A stretch of DNA of 64,000 nt from Synechococcus sp. KORDI-100 (GTDB lineage Bacteria > Cyanobacteriota > Cyanobacteriia > PCC-6307 > Cyanobiaceae), in NCBI RefSeq assembly GCF_000737535.1, contig NZ_CP006269.1:1736001-1800000 (forward strand), written 5' to 3'. Below are positions 19,112-27,714 of the stretch, one piece after another; position 1 is the first letter of the stretch, and each line of letters starts with the position of its first letter. Under the pieces are notes generated by a model. It searched no databases, was not told the origin of the DNA, and saw only the letters and a list, made by a program, of their open reading frames with translations. The translations under genes and the position numbers were made by a program.

Positions 19112-20056
19112 TCAAAGCAAGGGGCACGGCACCCCAGCAGCACTGGCTTCGCGGAAGAGAGCGCGCACGCCGATGCGGTTCAGAGGCAGTCGCAGCAGCT
19201 CCATGGCGGTGCCTGGATAGCCCCGACGAATCAACCAGCGGAGCAGCGGGCGAAGGGTGCGTTCATTGAGCAAACCGCCGAGGGTCAGGAGCTCCCAGAG
19301 AATGCGGTGGAGCCAGGTGTACTGAATGATGAATCGCACCCGTCGTGTCGGGTGCTTGCGGTAGAACACAAGCCCCATCCGGGCACGTTCCCCCTCCACT
19401 TCGATCAAACGCGGAATCTGCTCCAGGCTGAGGGCGGGATGCCAGTGATAACCGACAGCTTCAGGACACTGAATCAGCTTCACGTTCATCCGACGCAGCC
19501 TCTCGCCAAGTTCCAGGTCCTCCCAGCCATACAGCCGGAAGCCCTGATCGAACAGACCTGAGGTCTCAAGGACGTTGCGATCAATCGCCACATTGCCGGT
19601 GGCGAAATAGGCCCAGGACAGATCCCGCAGCTTGTGACGCTCCTCGGTGGGGTTGTCGAAATTCGCCGTGTTGACGACCGCCCCATAGGTGAAGGCCAGA
19701 CGGTTCCCTGATGACGTCCAATACCGCTGGAGCGCTTTGGCATGACAGGCGAGAAAGGACGCTGTCACCACCAGATCGCTGTCGATGAAAACAATCACAT
19801 TTCCTCTGGCATGGCTCACTCCGCGATTGCGGCCGGCCGCTGGTCCCCCATGCTCCTGTTGGATCAGCCGCACATGGGAGAAGCGGGCCTGTTCCCGCCG
19901 CAGCCATTCCGGGGTGCCGTCGGTGGAGCCGTCATCCACCACCACAACCTCGTACCGGTCGAGAGCGCCGTTGAGTTGCTGCTGCTCGAGGGCATCGAGA
20001 CACTTTTCAAGAATCGGCCTGCGGTTGTAGGTCGGTATCACGACACTGACGAACAT
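19112..20056 (-). CDS. Family 2 glycosyltransferase
   Basis: A 314-residue GT-A fold glycosyltransferase. The N-terminus has SVVIPTYNRRPILEKCLDAL, then VVVDDGSTDGTPEWLRR. The metal-binding region is NVIVFIDSDLVV, and GGPAAGRNRGVSHARGN precedes it. GWEDLELGERLRRMNVKLI is the usual acceptor-side ED motif. No membrane span is obvious. It probably builds a surface polysaccharide or LPS part, but donor and acceptor cannot be inferred. A strong AAGGAGGT ribosome-binding site sits just upstream of the ATG at 20056. Confidence 0.88.
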   Translation of the reverse strand: MFVSVVIPTYNRRPILEKCLDALEQQQLNGALDRYEVVVVDDGSTDGTPEWLRREQARFSHVRLIQQEHGGPAAGRNRGVSHARGNVIVFIDSDLVVTASFLACHAKALQRYWTSSGNRLAFTYGAVVNTANFDNPTEERHKLRDLSWAYFATGNVAIDRNVLETSGLFDQGFRLYGWEDLELGERLRRMNVKLIQCPEAVGYHWHPALSLEQIPRLIEVEGERARMGLVFYRKHPTRRVRFIIQYTWLHRILWELLTLGGLLNERTLRPLLRWLIRRGYPGTAMELLRLPLNRIGVRALFREASAAGVPCPLL

Positions 20057-20106
20057 CCCGCTGACCTCCTTTCAATCCTTCAGTGCAAGCCTACGGACAG
20101 CAGAAA

Positions 20107-20123
20107 GGGGGCCTGATGCCCCC
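20107..20123 (-). terminator. Short G/C hairpin after the 51-residue gene
   Basis: Perfect six-base stem GGGGGC / GCCCCC (20107-20112 and 20118-20123) with a five-base loop. On the minus strand it is followed by TTTCTG, a weak U-tract. It lies between the 51-residue gene and the glycosyltransferase, so it may terminate the former. Confidence 0.45.
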
Positions 20124-20154
20124 CGCCCTTAACCGTGCGTTGACCAGGCCCTGA

Positions 20155-20310
20155 TCAGTCGGCGGCTCCGCCGTTGTTGGCCGTGCCGGTGACGCCATTG
20201 CCGGCTCCCTCGCCGCGGCCGTCATTGCGCAGCTTGCGCTTCTTGAATTTGCGGGCGTAGGCGCGATTCCGCTCCTGTTTCTCCTTCTTGAGATTTCTGC
20301 GTTTGGCCAT
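20155..20310 (-). CDS. Small basic protein (51 aa), unknown function
   Basis: An intact frame from ATG at 20310 to TGA at 20155. The first thirty residues are extremely basic (MAKRRNLKKEKQERNRAYAR, then KFKKRKLRND), followed by a Gly/Asn-rich tail ending NNGGAAD. The N-terminal pattern is typical of a small conserved cyanobacterial family and of nucleic-acid- or ribosome-associated proteins. Function is unknown. A hairpin follows the stop codon. Confidence 0.65.
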   Translation of the reverse strand: MAKRRNLKKEKQERNRAYARKFKKRKLRNDGRGEGAGNGVTGTANNGGAAD

Positions 20311-20334
20311 GCAACCGGTGTACCTGAATCAAGA

Positions 20335-21015
20335 TTACTCAACCGGCGGCAGAAGGCAGCCGTCCTCCATGCGCAGCAGACGATCCGCCACATCGAGGAT
20401 GCGTGGGTCATGGGTCACCATCAACACAGCACAGGACTGGTCCCGTGCCAGCTGGCGCAGCAGCTCCACCACCTCCCGACCCGTGGCGCCATCGAGGGCG
20501 GCGGTTGGTTCATCCGCCAGAAGCAGTTGGGGATGGGCAGCCAGCGCCCTGGCGATCGCCACACGCTGCTTCTGGCCTCCGGAGAGGTCTTGGGGAAGCT
20601 TGCCCATCTGGTCCTCGAGGCCCACACAGCGCAGCCAGCGTCGGGCTTCGTCGCGTCGGGACCGGTAGCTCAGACCGCTGAGGAGATCCGAACCCATCTG
20701 AACGTTCTGTTCGGCGGTGAGGCAGCGAAGCAGGTTGTGCCCCTGAAAGATCATCCCGATGCGGCGGCGAATCTGCTGACGCCTGCGGCGCCCAGCCCCA
20801 TCCAGTTGCTGGCCAAGAACGCTGACGCGACCTGACTGCACCGTTCGAAGAGCACCGATGAGGGTGAGCAGCGTTGTTTTGCCGCACCCGGATGGACCTG
20901 TCAGCAGCACCACCTCTCCGGCTTGGATCTCGAGGCTGATCCCCTGCAGAACCTCACGACGCATCGAGCCGCGGCCGTAGGCATGGTGGAGCTGATCGAT
21001 CTGAACGGCAGCCAT
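20335..21015 (-). CDS. devA: ABC exporter ATP-binding protein, DevA family
   Basis: A 226-residue ATPase of the DevA/LolD type with Walker A TGPSGCGKTTLLTLIGALRT, Q-loop MIFQGHNLLR, signature LSGGQKQRVAIARALAAHP and Walker B LLLADEPTAALDGATG, ending in VTHDPRI. In heterocyst-forming cyanobacteria DevBCA with a TolC-like channel exports glycolipids. In a unicellular marine strain the cargo is unknown. The ATG at 21015 overlaps the devC stop (TGATG). An open frame continues upstream inside devC but does not look like protein of this family. Confidence 0.9.
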   Translation of the reverse strand: MAAVQIDQLHHAYGRGSMRREVLQGISLEIQAGEVVLLTGPSGCGKTTLLTLIGALRTVQSGRVSVLGQQLDGAGRRRRQQIRRRIGMIFQGHNLLRCLTAEQNVQMGSDLLSGLSYRSRRDEARRWLRCVGLEDQMGKLPQDLSGGQKQRVAIARALAAHPQLLLADEPTAALDGATGREVVELLRQLARDQSCAVLMVTHDPRILDVADRLLRMEDGCLLPPVE

Positions 21016-22184
21016 CAGAAGATCTCGGCAGGATCCGCATCCACAAGCCGGCGCATGGCCAGCAGGGCTGACATCAGGCACATCACCAGAATCATGGCCA
21101 GCACCGTGAGGGCACGGGTGACATCCATCCCAACCGGCAGGCGCGTCGCGTCGCGCACAAACCAGTACAGACCCTCTCCGGCCAGGTAGGCGGGGAGATA
21201 GCCCAGAGCTGCCAGGTACAGACCCTCGCGCAGCACCACACCGAGAAGATGACTGAGTCGGTAGCCCATCGCCATCAAGGTGGCGTATTCGGGCAGGTGG
21301 TCGCTGACATCGGTGTACAGCACCTGATAGACGATCACGCAACCGACCACGAAACCCATCGCTGCTCCGAGGGTGAAGATGAAGCCGATGGCCGTGCTGC
21401 TCTTCCAGTAGTTCTGTTCAAAGTCGATGAACCCCTGTTTCGTGAGAACCATCACGTCGTCAGGCAACCTGTCCTGCAAACGCTTGAGAACGGTTTCAGG
21501 ATCAGCCTCCGGCTGCAGGCGAATCAAACCGACTTCAATGGATCCGGGAGCCTTCTGAGGCATCAGATCCAGAAAGGTTTCCGTGCTGGTGAGCAGGTTG
21601 CCGTCCGCACCGAAGCTGGTCCCAAGGCTCACCAGGCCTTCCACCCGCACGCGATTGCCGGCGATCTCTGTTTCCACCGTTCGCCCGTCGCGGTACCACT
21701 CGGCAATCGGACCGAACTCCGGGCGTGAGAGCTGATCAAACAGGATTCGGCCCTTCTGCTTCAGCACATCGGTTTTGGCCGAGAGCTCCGGATCCACGAA
21801 AAAGGGATCCTCCGGCTCGAAACCCAGCACAAGAATGGCTCGGTTGCGACGGGATTCCGGGTTCCTCCAGAGCATCAGTCCCCAGTGCACCGGACTGATG
21901 CCGCTCACGGCGGGGTCAGCCAGGGTCTGGACCAGTCGACGACGAGGGAACCCGGCCATCCGTACCGAACTGGCCGAACGCGGACTGATCAGGACCAGAT
22001 CGGCATCAAATTTGCGGTGCACCGTGACGCTGGCGTCAAACAATCCATCACGGAATCCCAGCTGCATGAACATCAGGATTCCAGCGAAACTGATGCCGGC
22101 CAGGGCCACCAGCAAACGCACGGGCTGGCGCGACAGCAGCAACCAGGACAGAGGTATGCGCCGTCCCTGCCAGGGACACCTCAT
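21015..22184 (-). CDS. devC: ABC exporter permease, DevC family
   Basis: A 389-residue FtsX-like permease. One membrane span near the N-terminus (LVALAGISFAGILMFMQLGF) is followed by the DevC-typical RDGLFDASVTVHRKFDADLV and a large periplasmic domain. Three C-terminal spans follow (IGFIFTLGAAMGFVVGCVIV; LYLAALGYLPAYLAGEGLYW; ALTVLAMILVMCLMSALLAM). It pairs with DevA and DevB. The start overlaps the devB stop by four bases and its own stop overlaps the devA start. Confidence 0.92.
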   Translation of the reverse strand: MRCPWQGRRIPLSWLLLSRQPVRLLVALAGISFAGILMFMQLGFRDGLFDASVTVHRKFDADLVLISPRSASSVRMAGFPRRRLVQTLADPAVSGISPVHWGLMLWRNPESRRNRAILVLGFEPEDPFFVDPELSAKTDVLKQKGRILFDQLSRPEFGPIAEWYRDGRTVETEIAGNRVRVEGLVSLGTSFGADGNLLTSTETFLDLMPQKAPGSIEVGLIRLQPEADPETVLKRLQDRLPDDVMVLTKQGFIDFEQNYWKSSTAIGFIFTLGAAMGFVVGCVIVYQVLYTDVSDHLPEYATLMAMGYRLSHLLGVVLREGLYLAALGYLPAYLAGEGLYWFVRDATRLPVGMDVTRALTVLAMILVMCLMSALLAMRRLVDADPAEIF

Positions 22185-23083
22185 GGCTCGAAGCGGGCGA
22201 TCAACTTGAGCCCCGAGAGGCGGCTCACCCGACCGGCATCGGCTGGGTCCAAACGCACCTGGACCTCAACAATCCGGGCATCGGCATCGCCGGTCGGATC
22301 GGTGGACAGCACGCTGCGCTGTTCAACCTGCGGACTGATGCGAAACACTTCCCCCTTGAGTTGCCCCTGAAAACCGCCGTTCTCGCTGGTGAGAACGACG
22401 GGCTGCTGCAGACGGATCCGGGCGATGTCGGATTCGTACACCTCGATGCGCGCCTGCATGTTCTGGCTGTCCCCCACCTCCATCACGCCGTCCGTTCCGG
22501 GACGTTCACCGACCCTGGCGTGAAGCTTGAGCACGAGGCCATCGATCGGAGAACGGAGCTGGGTTTTGTCCAGATCCACCAGCAGGCCCTTGCGTTGAGC
22601 CATCGCCTGCCGTTGCTGACCCTGGAGCCGGATCAGGGTCTCCTGCTCCTCCTCCACCTTGACGACCGACACAGCTCCGGATGCCGCTGGGTTTCTGTAG
22701 CGAGCCAGCTCGCGCTCCTGCAGCACGATCTGGTCACGCAGACTCGCCAGCTGGGCATCGATCTCTTCAAGGTCCGCCAGCAGGTCGGCCCGGTTTTCGA
22801 ATTCCGCCAACACCTGGCCGATGCTGATCGGATCACCCTCCTCCACCAACACCTTGGCCAGGCGCGGTGCCCCTGCCACGCCTGCTCTGGGGGCGGCCAG
22901 CCGCCGGACCTCGCCCGCAGGCTCAAGCTGACCAAGCGCCGCCACTGCTTCTTCAGGTTGGCGTTGGGGTGTCTCAGCCATCGCTGATGGCTCCGGCAGC
23001 GACGATTTCTGGGAGATCCACCAGAGAGACCCACCCGCTGCAAGGCTGACGACGACGAGGGCTAGGATCTGTCGGGAACGCAT
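22181..23083 (-). CDS. devB: Membrane fusion protein of the DevBCA exporter (HlyD family)
   Basis: A 300-residue periplasmic adaptor. It has an N-terminal membrane anchor (ILALVVVSLAAGGSLWWISQ), a lipoyl/barrel region (VAALGQLEPAGEVRRLAAP, GVAGAPRLAKVLVEEGDPIS) and a coiled-coil hairpin (DLEEIDAQLASLRDQIVLQ). The returning lipoyl half is LRSPIDGLVLKLHARVGERP. It would link the DevAC transporter to an outer-membrane TolC-like channel. The ATG at 23083 overlaps the pcyA stop by one base (TGATG), so it may be translationally coupled to pigment synthesis. Confidence 0.9.
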   Translation of the reverse strand: MRSRQILALVVVSLAAGGSLWWISQKSSLPEPSAMAETPQRQPEEAVAALGQLEPAGEVRRLAAPRAGVAGAPRLAKVLVEEGDPISIGQVLAEFENRADLLADLEEIDAQLASLRDQIVLQERELARYRNPAASGAVSVVKVEEEQETLIRLQGQQRQAMAQRKGLLVDLDKTQLRSPIDGLVLKLHARVGERPGTDGVMEVGDSQNMQARIEVYESDIARIRLQQPVVLTSENGGFQGQLKGEVFRISPQVEQRSVLSTDPTGDADARIVEVQVRLDPADAGRVSRLSGLKLIARFEP

Positions 23084-23826
23084 CAGGATGGTCTCAGTGG
23101 GTCATCGAACAGCAGTTCACTGATGTAGCGATCCGCCCAGGTGGTGGTGAAGGCCTTTTCAAGGACGCGCCGGGTTTTGTCGTTGCGTCGTTGCTGAAGG
23201 CAGTACTGACGCTGACCTTCAAACCTCGCGATCGTAGGGATTCCGTCCGCAGGGTCAGGCTCTGCTGTTTGGACAGCTGAACGCAGCACCTTCAGATAGG
23301 CGCCGACCAGATCAAGAAACATGCTCTCCTCCTCCTCCCCATCGGGACGGATGAAGCAGACGTGGGGGGAAAAGATGGTTCCCCAGCCGGGCAAGGCCCG
23401 TTCCTGCCGGAAACGGGGCCGCTCCAGAGCCAGCAGACCTGAGCTGACGCGCTGCGGCAATGCAGGGCCAACGGGAGAGAGATCGACAATGGCGGCGGAG
23501 ATCCCTGCCGGTCCGGCGACGACATCAGCCCCGAAGATCGGCAGATCAAAGCGAGGATCTGGAAACCAGACGCAGTGAAGGATCTGCAGACCCATCCCAA
23601 GACGCGCAATCTCGAGATGGAGTTTCCGCAAGCCTCGACAGCTGCGCAGCTCATTGCGAATGAACAGCGTCTCTCCATCCAGGAGTCCACTGATGGACTC
23701 CAGATCCGCCGCCACCGCAAAGGTCTGCAAGTCCGGCAGATCTGCCCAGCTGGCACGGATGCAGTCCGCCAGAGCATGCACCAATGGGTGCAATCCCTCG
23801 GAACCGTCCGTGATCGAGGGCTGCAT
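23083..23826 (-). CDS. pcyA: Phycocyanobilin:ferredoxin oxidoreductase
   Basis: PcyA carries out the four-electron reduction of biliverdin IXalpha to phycocyanobilin, the phycobilisome chromophore. The 247-residue protein shows the family pattern: [23 protein letters not shown], then [20 protein letters not shown] (containing the catalytic Asp of the FGADVV motif), and [20 protein letters not shown] with later [12 protein letters not shown] and RRVLEKAF. I prefer the ATG at 23826, because the 19 residues upstream in frame look unlike the family. The gene is divergent from the M16 protease pair and heads the devBCA cluster. Confidence 0.95.
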   Translation of the reverse strand: MQPSITDGSEGLHPLVHALADCIRASWADLPDLQTFAVAADLESISGLLDGETLFIRNELRSCRGLRKLHLEIARLGMGLQILHCVWFPDPRFDLPIFGADVVAGPAGISAAIVDLSPVGPALPQRVSSGLLALERPRFRQERALPGWGTIFSPHVCFIRPDGEEEESMFLDLVGAYLKVLRSAVQTAEPDPADGIPTIARFEGQRQYCLQQRRNDKTRRVLEKAFTTTWADRYISELLFDDPLRPS

Positions 23827-23875
23827 GCACGCTGGCAGACACAGAATGGAACTTTGACACGCAGTTCTGAACTCC

Positions 23876-25126
23876 CTGCTCACCAGTCCTCAGCTGGATC
23901 ACTGGACCCTGCCCAACGGGGTCCGCATCGTTGAAGCGGCGATGCCGGATGCTCCGCTGACGTGTCTTGATCTCTGGTGTCAGGCAGGAAGCAGTTCGGA
24001 ACAGCCCCGGGAGGAAGGGATGGCCCACTTCCTCGAACACATGGTGTTCAAGGGGAGTCAGGAGCTGCCAGCTGGCGCCTTTGACCGCCAGATCGAAGCA
24101 CTGGGGGGAAGCAGCAATGCCGCCACGGGATTCGACGACGTGCACTTTCACGTGATGATCCCGTCTGAACAGGCGCCACGTGCCCTTCAGTTGCTTCTGG
24201 AGCTGGTGCTGCATCCCGCTCTTGCAACGGAGGATTTCGGGACGGAACGGGAGGTGGTGCTCGAAGAGATCGCCCAGTACGCGGATCAACCCGACGAACG
24301 GGTGATTCAGGCATTGCTCTCTCAAGGCTGTCCGGACCATCCCTATGGACGCCCGATCCTGGGGGCAGCGGAGCAGCTTCTGGCGATGACACCCGATGCG
24401 ATGAGACGCTTCCACCGCCGTCGTTATCGCGGCAATCACTGTTGTCTGGCCATCGCAGGGCCGATCGAGGCCACACTGCGGAGGAGCATTGCTGAATCAG
24501 CACTCGCGGACCTGCCATCCACCAGCGAGATCCAGTCCCAAGCGGCTCTCAGCCATCGGAACGGACGACATGAGATCAGCGTTCCGCGGCTGGAATCCGC
24601 CCGGTTTCTGATGCTCTGGCCCATGGCTGCAGCGGATCAGCTTTCTCTGGTGATGGGGGCTGACCTGCTCACCAGCCTGCTGGGGGAGGGCCGGCGCAGC
24701 CGCATGGTGGAACGACTGCGTGAGCAGCTGAAGATTGCTGAAACCGTGGACATGGATCTGACGGTTCTGGAGCAGGGAAGCCTGGTGACCCTGGAAGTGT
24801 GTTGTGCGGAGCAGCAGTTGCATGCCGTGGAGAGCGCTGTGCACGAGCAGCTGCACAGGCTGGACACCGATCCCGTGGAGGCCTGGGAGCTCGAGAGAGC
24901 ACTGAACCTGGTGGGAAATGGTCTGCGATTTGCCTTGGAGTCCACTGGGCAGGTGGCCGCGATGGCCGCCAGCCAGACCCTCTGGGGACGCCAGCAGTCG
25001 TTGCTGGAGCCGCTGCAGCAACTCGAACGCTGGACGACGGACGAGCTGCGAGCTGAACTGTTCCCCAGGCTTCAGCCTGAGGAGGCCTGCACCCTGATCG
25101 CCCGACCCGGGACATCGCAGGGATGA
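23876..25126 (+). CDS. Zinc metalloprotease, M16 (processing-peptidase-like) family, catalytic subunit
   Basis: An M16 peptidase with the inverted zinc motif HFLEH in [19 protein letters not shown] and the downstream conserved glutamate region. The second half is the inactive-like M16 C domain. The first ATG in frame is at 23942. However, bases 23876-23941 encode [20 protein letters not shown], exactly the [13 protein letters not shown] N-terminus of this family. I therefore place the start at the CTG at 23876 (another CTG is at 23867). The next gene begins within its stop codon and encodes the partner chain. Confidence 0.85.
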   Translation: MLTSPQLDHWTLPNGVRIVEAAMPDAPLTCLDLWCQAGSSSEQPREEGMAHFLEHMVFKGSQELPAGAFDRQIEALGGSSNAATGFDDVHFHVMIPSEQAPRALQLLLELVLHPALATEDFGTEREVVLEEIAQYADQPDERVIQALLSQGCPDHPYGRPILGAAEQLLAMTPDAMRRFHRRRYRGNHCCLAIAGPIEATLRRSIAESALADLPSTSEIQSQAALSHRNGRHEISVPRLESARFLMLWPMAAADQLSLVMGADLLTSLLGEGRRSRMVERLREQLKIAETVDMDLTVLEQGSLVTLEVCCAEQQLHAVESAVHEQLHRLDTDPVEAWELERALNLVGNGLRFALESTGQVAAMAASQTLWGRQQSLLEPLQQLERWTTDELRAELFPRLQPEEACTLIARPGTSQG

Positions 25127-26409
25127 CGGCACTAACTCTGCTGCTGGAACCAAGGCGCAGCCCCGATGTGCTGGCAGCCAAGCTCTGGCTGCCAGGGGGA
25201 AGCAGCCTGGACCCGCTGGGTCAGCGAGGGGCACACCAGCTGCTGGCATCGGTGATGAGCCGGGGCTGTGGTCCCCTCGACCATCTCGCCCTGGCGGATC
25301 TGGTTGAGGGTCGCGGCGCCGGACTGCGCTGTGAGGCCCACGAGGACGGACTCCTGATCAGCCTCCGCTGCGCCAGCGGCGATGCTGCTGATCTGATGCC
25401 GCTGCTGGCCTGGATGGTGATGGATCCTCACCTCAAGCCAGATCAGGTGATGTTGGAGCGAAACCTCAGCGTGCAGGCACTTCAGCGCCAGCGTGAGGAT
25501 CCCTCCCAAGTCGCCTTCGATGGTTGGCGACAGCTGGTGTACGGCGACCACGGCTATGGCCATGACCCCCTCGGCCTGGCGGATGACCTTGTCCGCCTTG
25601 ATGCAACACAACTGAGGCCTCTCAGCCAGTTGACCCGACGCATGCCGGCGACCCTCGCCATCGCTGGTGTCTGGCCGGCCGGGTTGGAGCAGGGCATCGC
25701 CAGCTGGCCAGGTTTTCGCGACTGGTCTCACCATCACGAGCCGCCATCAGACGAACAGCCTTCAGATGAACAGCCATCAGCGGCATCCCAGTCGGTTGCG
25801 CATCACGGGGTCACGGCCTACAGCCAGCCGACGGAAACCGAGCAGGTTGTGCTGATGCTCGGCCAAGCCACCCTGCCCCATGGTCATCCCGACGATCTGG
25901 CACTGAGGCTTTTGAGATGCCATCTGGGGATGGGCATGTCCAGCCTGTTGTTCCGACGCCTGAGGGAAGAGCATGGCGTGGCCTACGACGTTGGCCTCCA
26001 CCACCCGGACCGTCGTGGCAACAGTCCTTTTGTGATGCATGCCTCGACGGGGGCCGACCGGGCAGCACTCACGCTCGAACTGCTGGCGGAGAGCTGGTGG
26101 GAACTGGCTTCATCCCCTTTGAGCCAGGAGGATCTCAATCTGGCGCGCGCCAAGTTCAGGGGACAGATGGCCCACGCTCGACAAACCAGTGCACAACTGG
26201 CCGAACGACGGGTCGTGCTGCGCGGTCTTGGCTTGCCGGACGACCATGATCAGCGATGCCTGGAGAGGCTGGGGGAGCTTGATGGGGCAGAGCTCCAGCG
26301 CGTGGCTGCAACCCGGCTCAACCAACCCCGCCTCAGCCTCTGCGGACCCGCTTCAACGCTTGCGGATCTCGAACGCCAATGGCAAAGCCATCAGGGGGAG
26401 TCCGCCTGA
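25123..26409 (+). CDS. M16-family protein without the zinc motif, partner subunit
   Basis: A 428-residue M16-fold protein. Where HxxEH should appear it reads RGAHQLLASVMSRGCGP, so the zinc ligands are missing. The C-terminal half retains M16C features (LRLLRCHLGMGMSSLLFRRL, then REEHGVAYDVGLHHPD). In two-gene M16 systems such a chain is the non-catalytic partner needed for the active heterodimer. A repeated PSDEQPSDEQPS linker lies near the middle. The start ATG overlaps the stop of the catalytic gene (ATGA), and the 3' end overlaps the convergent CRR42-like gene by 19 bases. Confidence 0.88.
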   Translation: MTALTLLLEPRRSPDVLAAKLWLPGGSSLDPLGQRGAHQLLASVMSRGCGPLDHLALADLVEGRGAGLRCEAHEDGLLISLRCASGDAADLMPLLAWMVMDPHLKPDQVMLERNLSVQALQRQREDPSQVAFDGWRQLVYGDHGYGHDPLGLADDLVRLDATQLRPLSQLTRRMPATLAIAGVWPAGLEQGIASWPGFRDWSHHHEPPSDEQPSDEQPSAASQSVAHHGVTAYSQPTETEQVVLMLGQATLPHGHPDDLALRLLRCHLGMGMSSLLFRRLREEHGVAYDVGLHHPDRRGNSPFVMHASTGADRAALTLELLAESWWELASSPLSQEDLNLARAKFRGQMAHARQTSAQLAERRVVLRGLGLPDDHDQRCLERLGELDGAELQRVAATRLNQPRLSLCGPASTLADLERQWQSHQGESA

Positions 26410-26615
26410 ACCGCAGGCTCAAGACGATCGGCAGCGATCAGAAAGGTGCCGCGCCGAAACCGAATCGCCACCACATCCAGGGGATGCAAGGCCACAACCT
26501 CGCCGATCTCACCAGGGCCGATCAGGTCCGGCGGACGCAGCATCGGCATCGGATCCGCCGTTTTCAGGTAGGCCTGCGGCTGGGTCAGTCGCAGCTTGTC
26601 ACCAATTGCCGCCAT
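26391..26615 (-). CDS. DUF3148 / CRR42-like small protein
   Basis: A 74-residue beta-rich protein: GDKLRLTQPQAYLKTADPMP, then PDLIGPGEIGEVVALHPLDV and VAIRFRRGTFLIAADRLEP. This matches the DUF3148 family, which I associate with plant CHLORORESPIRATORY REDUCTION 42, an NDH-1 assembly factor. The name is from memory, and the cyanobacterial function is not established here. I use the ATG at 26615 because the longer frame to 26702 adds unrelated residues. It is divergent from bioY. Confidence 0.75.
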   Translation of the reverse strand: MAAIGDKLRLTQPQAYLKTADPMPMLRPPDLIGPGEIGEVVALHPLDVVAIRFRRGTFLIAADRLEPAVQADSP

Positions 26616-26671
26616 GGAGCCTTTGCAGAGATTGCATTCTCGAGCAGGATGGTCCCAGTTGATCAGGATCG

Positions 26672-27238
26672 GTGCGGGCTCTCGCCACCTGGAGCGGTGC
26701 ACTGGCTGGGTTATTGCTGATCCTGCTGGGAGGCCTGCTGCCTGCCGCCATCGTCGTCCCCCTCCCTCCCCATCTCATTTCGCTGCCAGCCACCTGGCAG
26801 GTTCCCGCGCTCCTGCTCTGCGCTCTGGTATGTGGCCCGAGGGCGGGAGTCATCGCCTCGGTGGCTTACCTCAGCCTTGGTCTGACGGACCTGCAGGTCT
26901 TCCATGACGGCGGAGGCCTTCACTACCTGACTGACCCAGGCTTCGGGTATCTCGCTGGATTCGTTCCTGCGGCCTGGCTGACGGGTCGCCTCAGTCAACA
27001 ACCCGGCATGGGCGATCTCCCGGCACAGACCGGCGCAGCCCTCGCCGGTCTGCTGATCCTGCAGGTCTGTGGACTGTTGAATCTTGGGGTTGGGCAGCTG
27101 CTTGGCCGATGGAGCATGCCTCTTCACCAGCTCGTGATGGAGTACTCGCTGGGACCGCTGCCAGCCCAGGTGCTGCTTTGCATCACGATCGGACTGCTGG
27201 CCGTTCTGATCCGACGTCTGCTCCTGATCGAAGGATGA
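26672..27238 (+). CDS. bioY: BioY-family biotin transporter substrate-binding membrane protein
   Basis: A 188-residue membrane protein with about six hydrophobic stretches and the S-component pattern of BioY: LISLPATWQVPALLLCALVCGPRAG and YLSLGLTDLQVF, then DPGFGYLAGFVPAAWLTGRL. BioY binds biotin and can work alone or with an ECF ATPase module. No ECF module is in the window. The start is GTG at 26672. The stop overlaps the lspA start (ATGA). Confidence 0.85.
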   Translation: MRALATWSGALAGLLLILLGGLLPAAIVVPLPPHLISLPATWQVPALLLCALVCGPRAGVIASVAYLSLGLTDLQVFHDGGGLHYLTDPGFGYLAGFVPAAWLTGRLSQQPGMGDLPAQTGAALAGLLILQVCGLLNLGVGQLLGRWSMPLHQLVMEYSLGPLPAQVLLCITIGLLAVLIRRLLLIEG

Positions 27239-27714
27239 GCGATCGATCGTTGGGACGTCCCGGGGTGCTTGCCCTGGCAGCGATTGTTGTTCTTGTGGAT
27301 CAGATCAGCAAACACTGGATGTCCTCAGCACTGGCCGATGGACGCACGATCCAGGCTGTCCCTGGGCTTCTCGATTTCAAGCTGGTGTTCAACACCGGAG
27401 CCGCCTTCAGCGTGCTGACTGGATCAACCCTGCTGCTCGGCCTGCTGAGCCTCACGGTGGCGGTTGTTGTCGTGGCCTGGTTGTGGAAACAGCGGCGCCT
27501 GACCCTGTGGCAGGGACTGGCCGTGGCCTTTCTGCTCGGCGGCACCATCGGTAACGGCTTGGACCGCTGGCGTCTGGGCTATGTCGTCGACTTTCTGGCC
27601 CTTGTTCCAATTGACTTTCCGGTTTTCAACGCGGCCGACGTCGCCATCAACCTGGCCGTGATCTGTTTCGCCTTCGACCTCCTGACTGCCAGGGAGAGCA
27701 CCCGTCGTGGTTGA
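27235..27714 (+). CDS. lspA: Lipoprotein signal peptidase (signal peptidase II)
   Basis: LspA removes the signal peptide from prolipoproteins. The 159-residue protein has four membrane spans and the two catalytic-aspartate regions: GGTIGNGLDRWRLGYVVDFL and VFNAADVAINLAVICF. The N-terminal VLVDQISKHWM and FNTGAAFSVL are also diagnostic. It begins within the bioY stop, and its own end overlaps the GTG start of the FHA-PBP gene by eight bases, so bioY, lspA, the PBP and the following GTPase look like one coupled operon. Confidence 0.96.
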   Translation: MSDRSLGRPGVLALAAIVVLVDQISKHWMSSALADGRTIQAVPGLLDFKLVFNTGAAFSVLTGSTLLLGLLSLTVAVVVVAWLWKQRRLTLWQGLAVAFLLGGTIGNGLDRWRLGYVVDFLALVPIDFPVFNAADVAINLAVICFAFDLLTARESTRRG

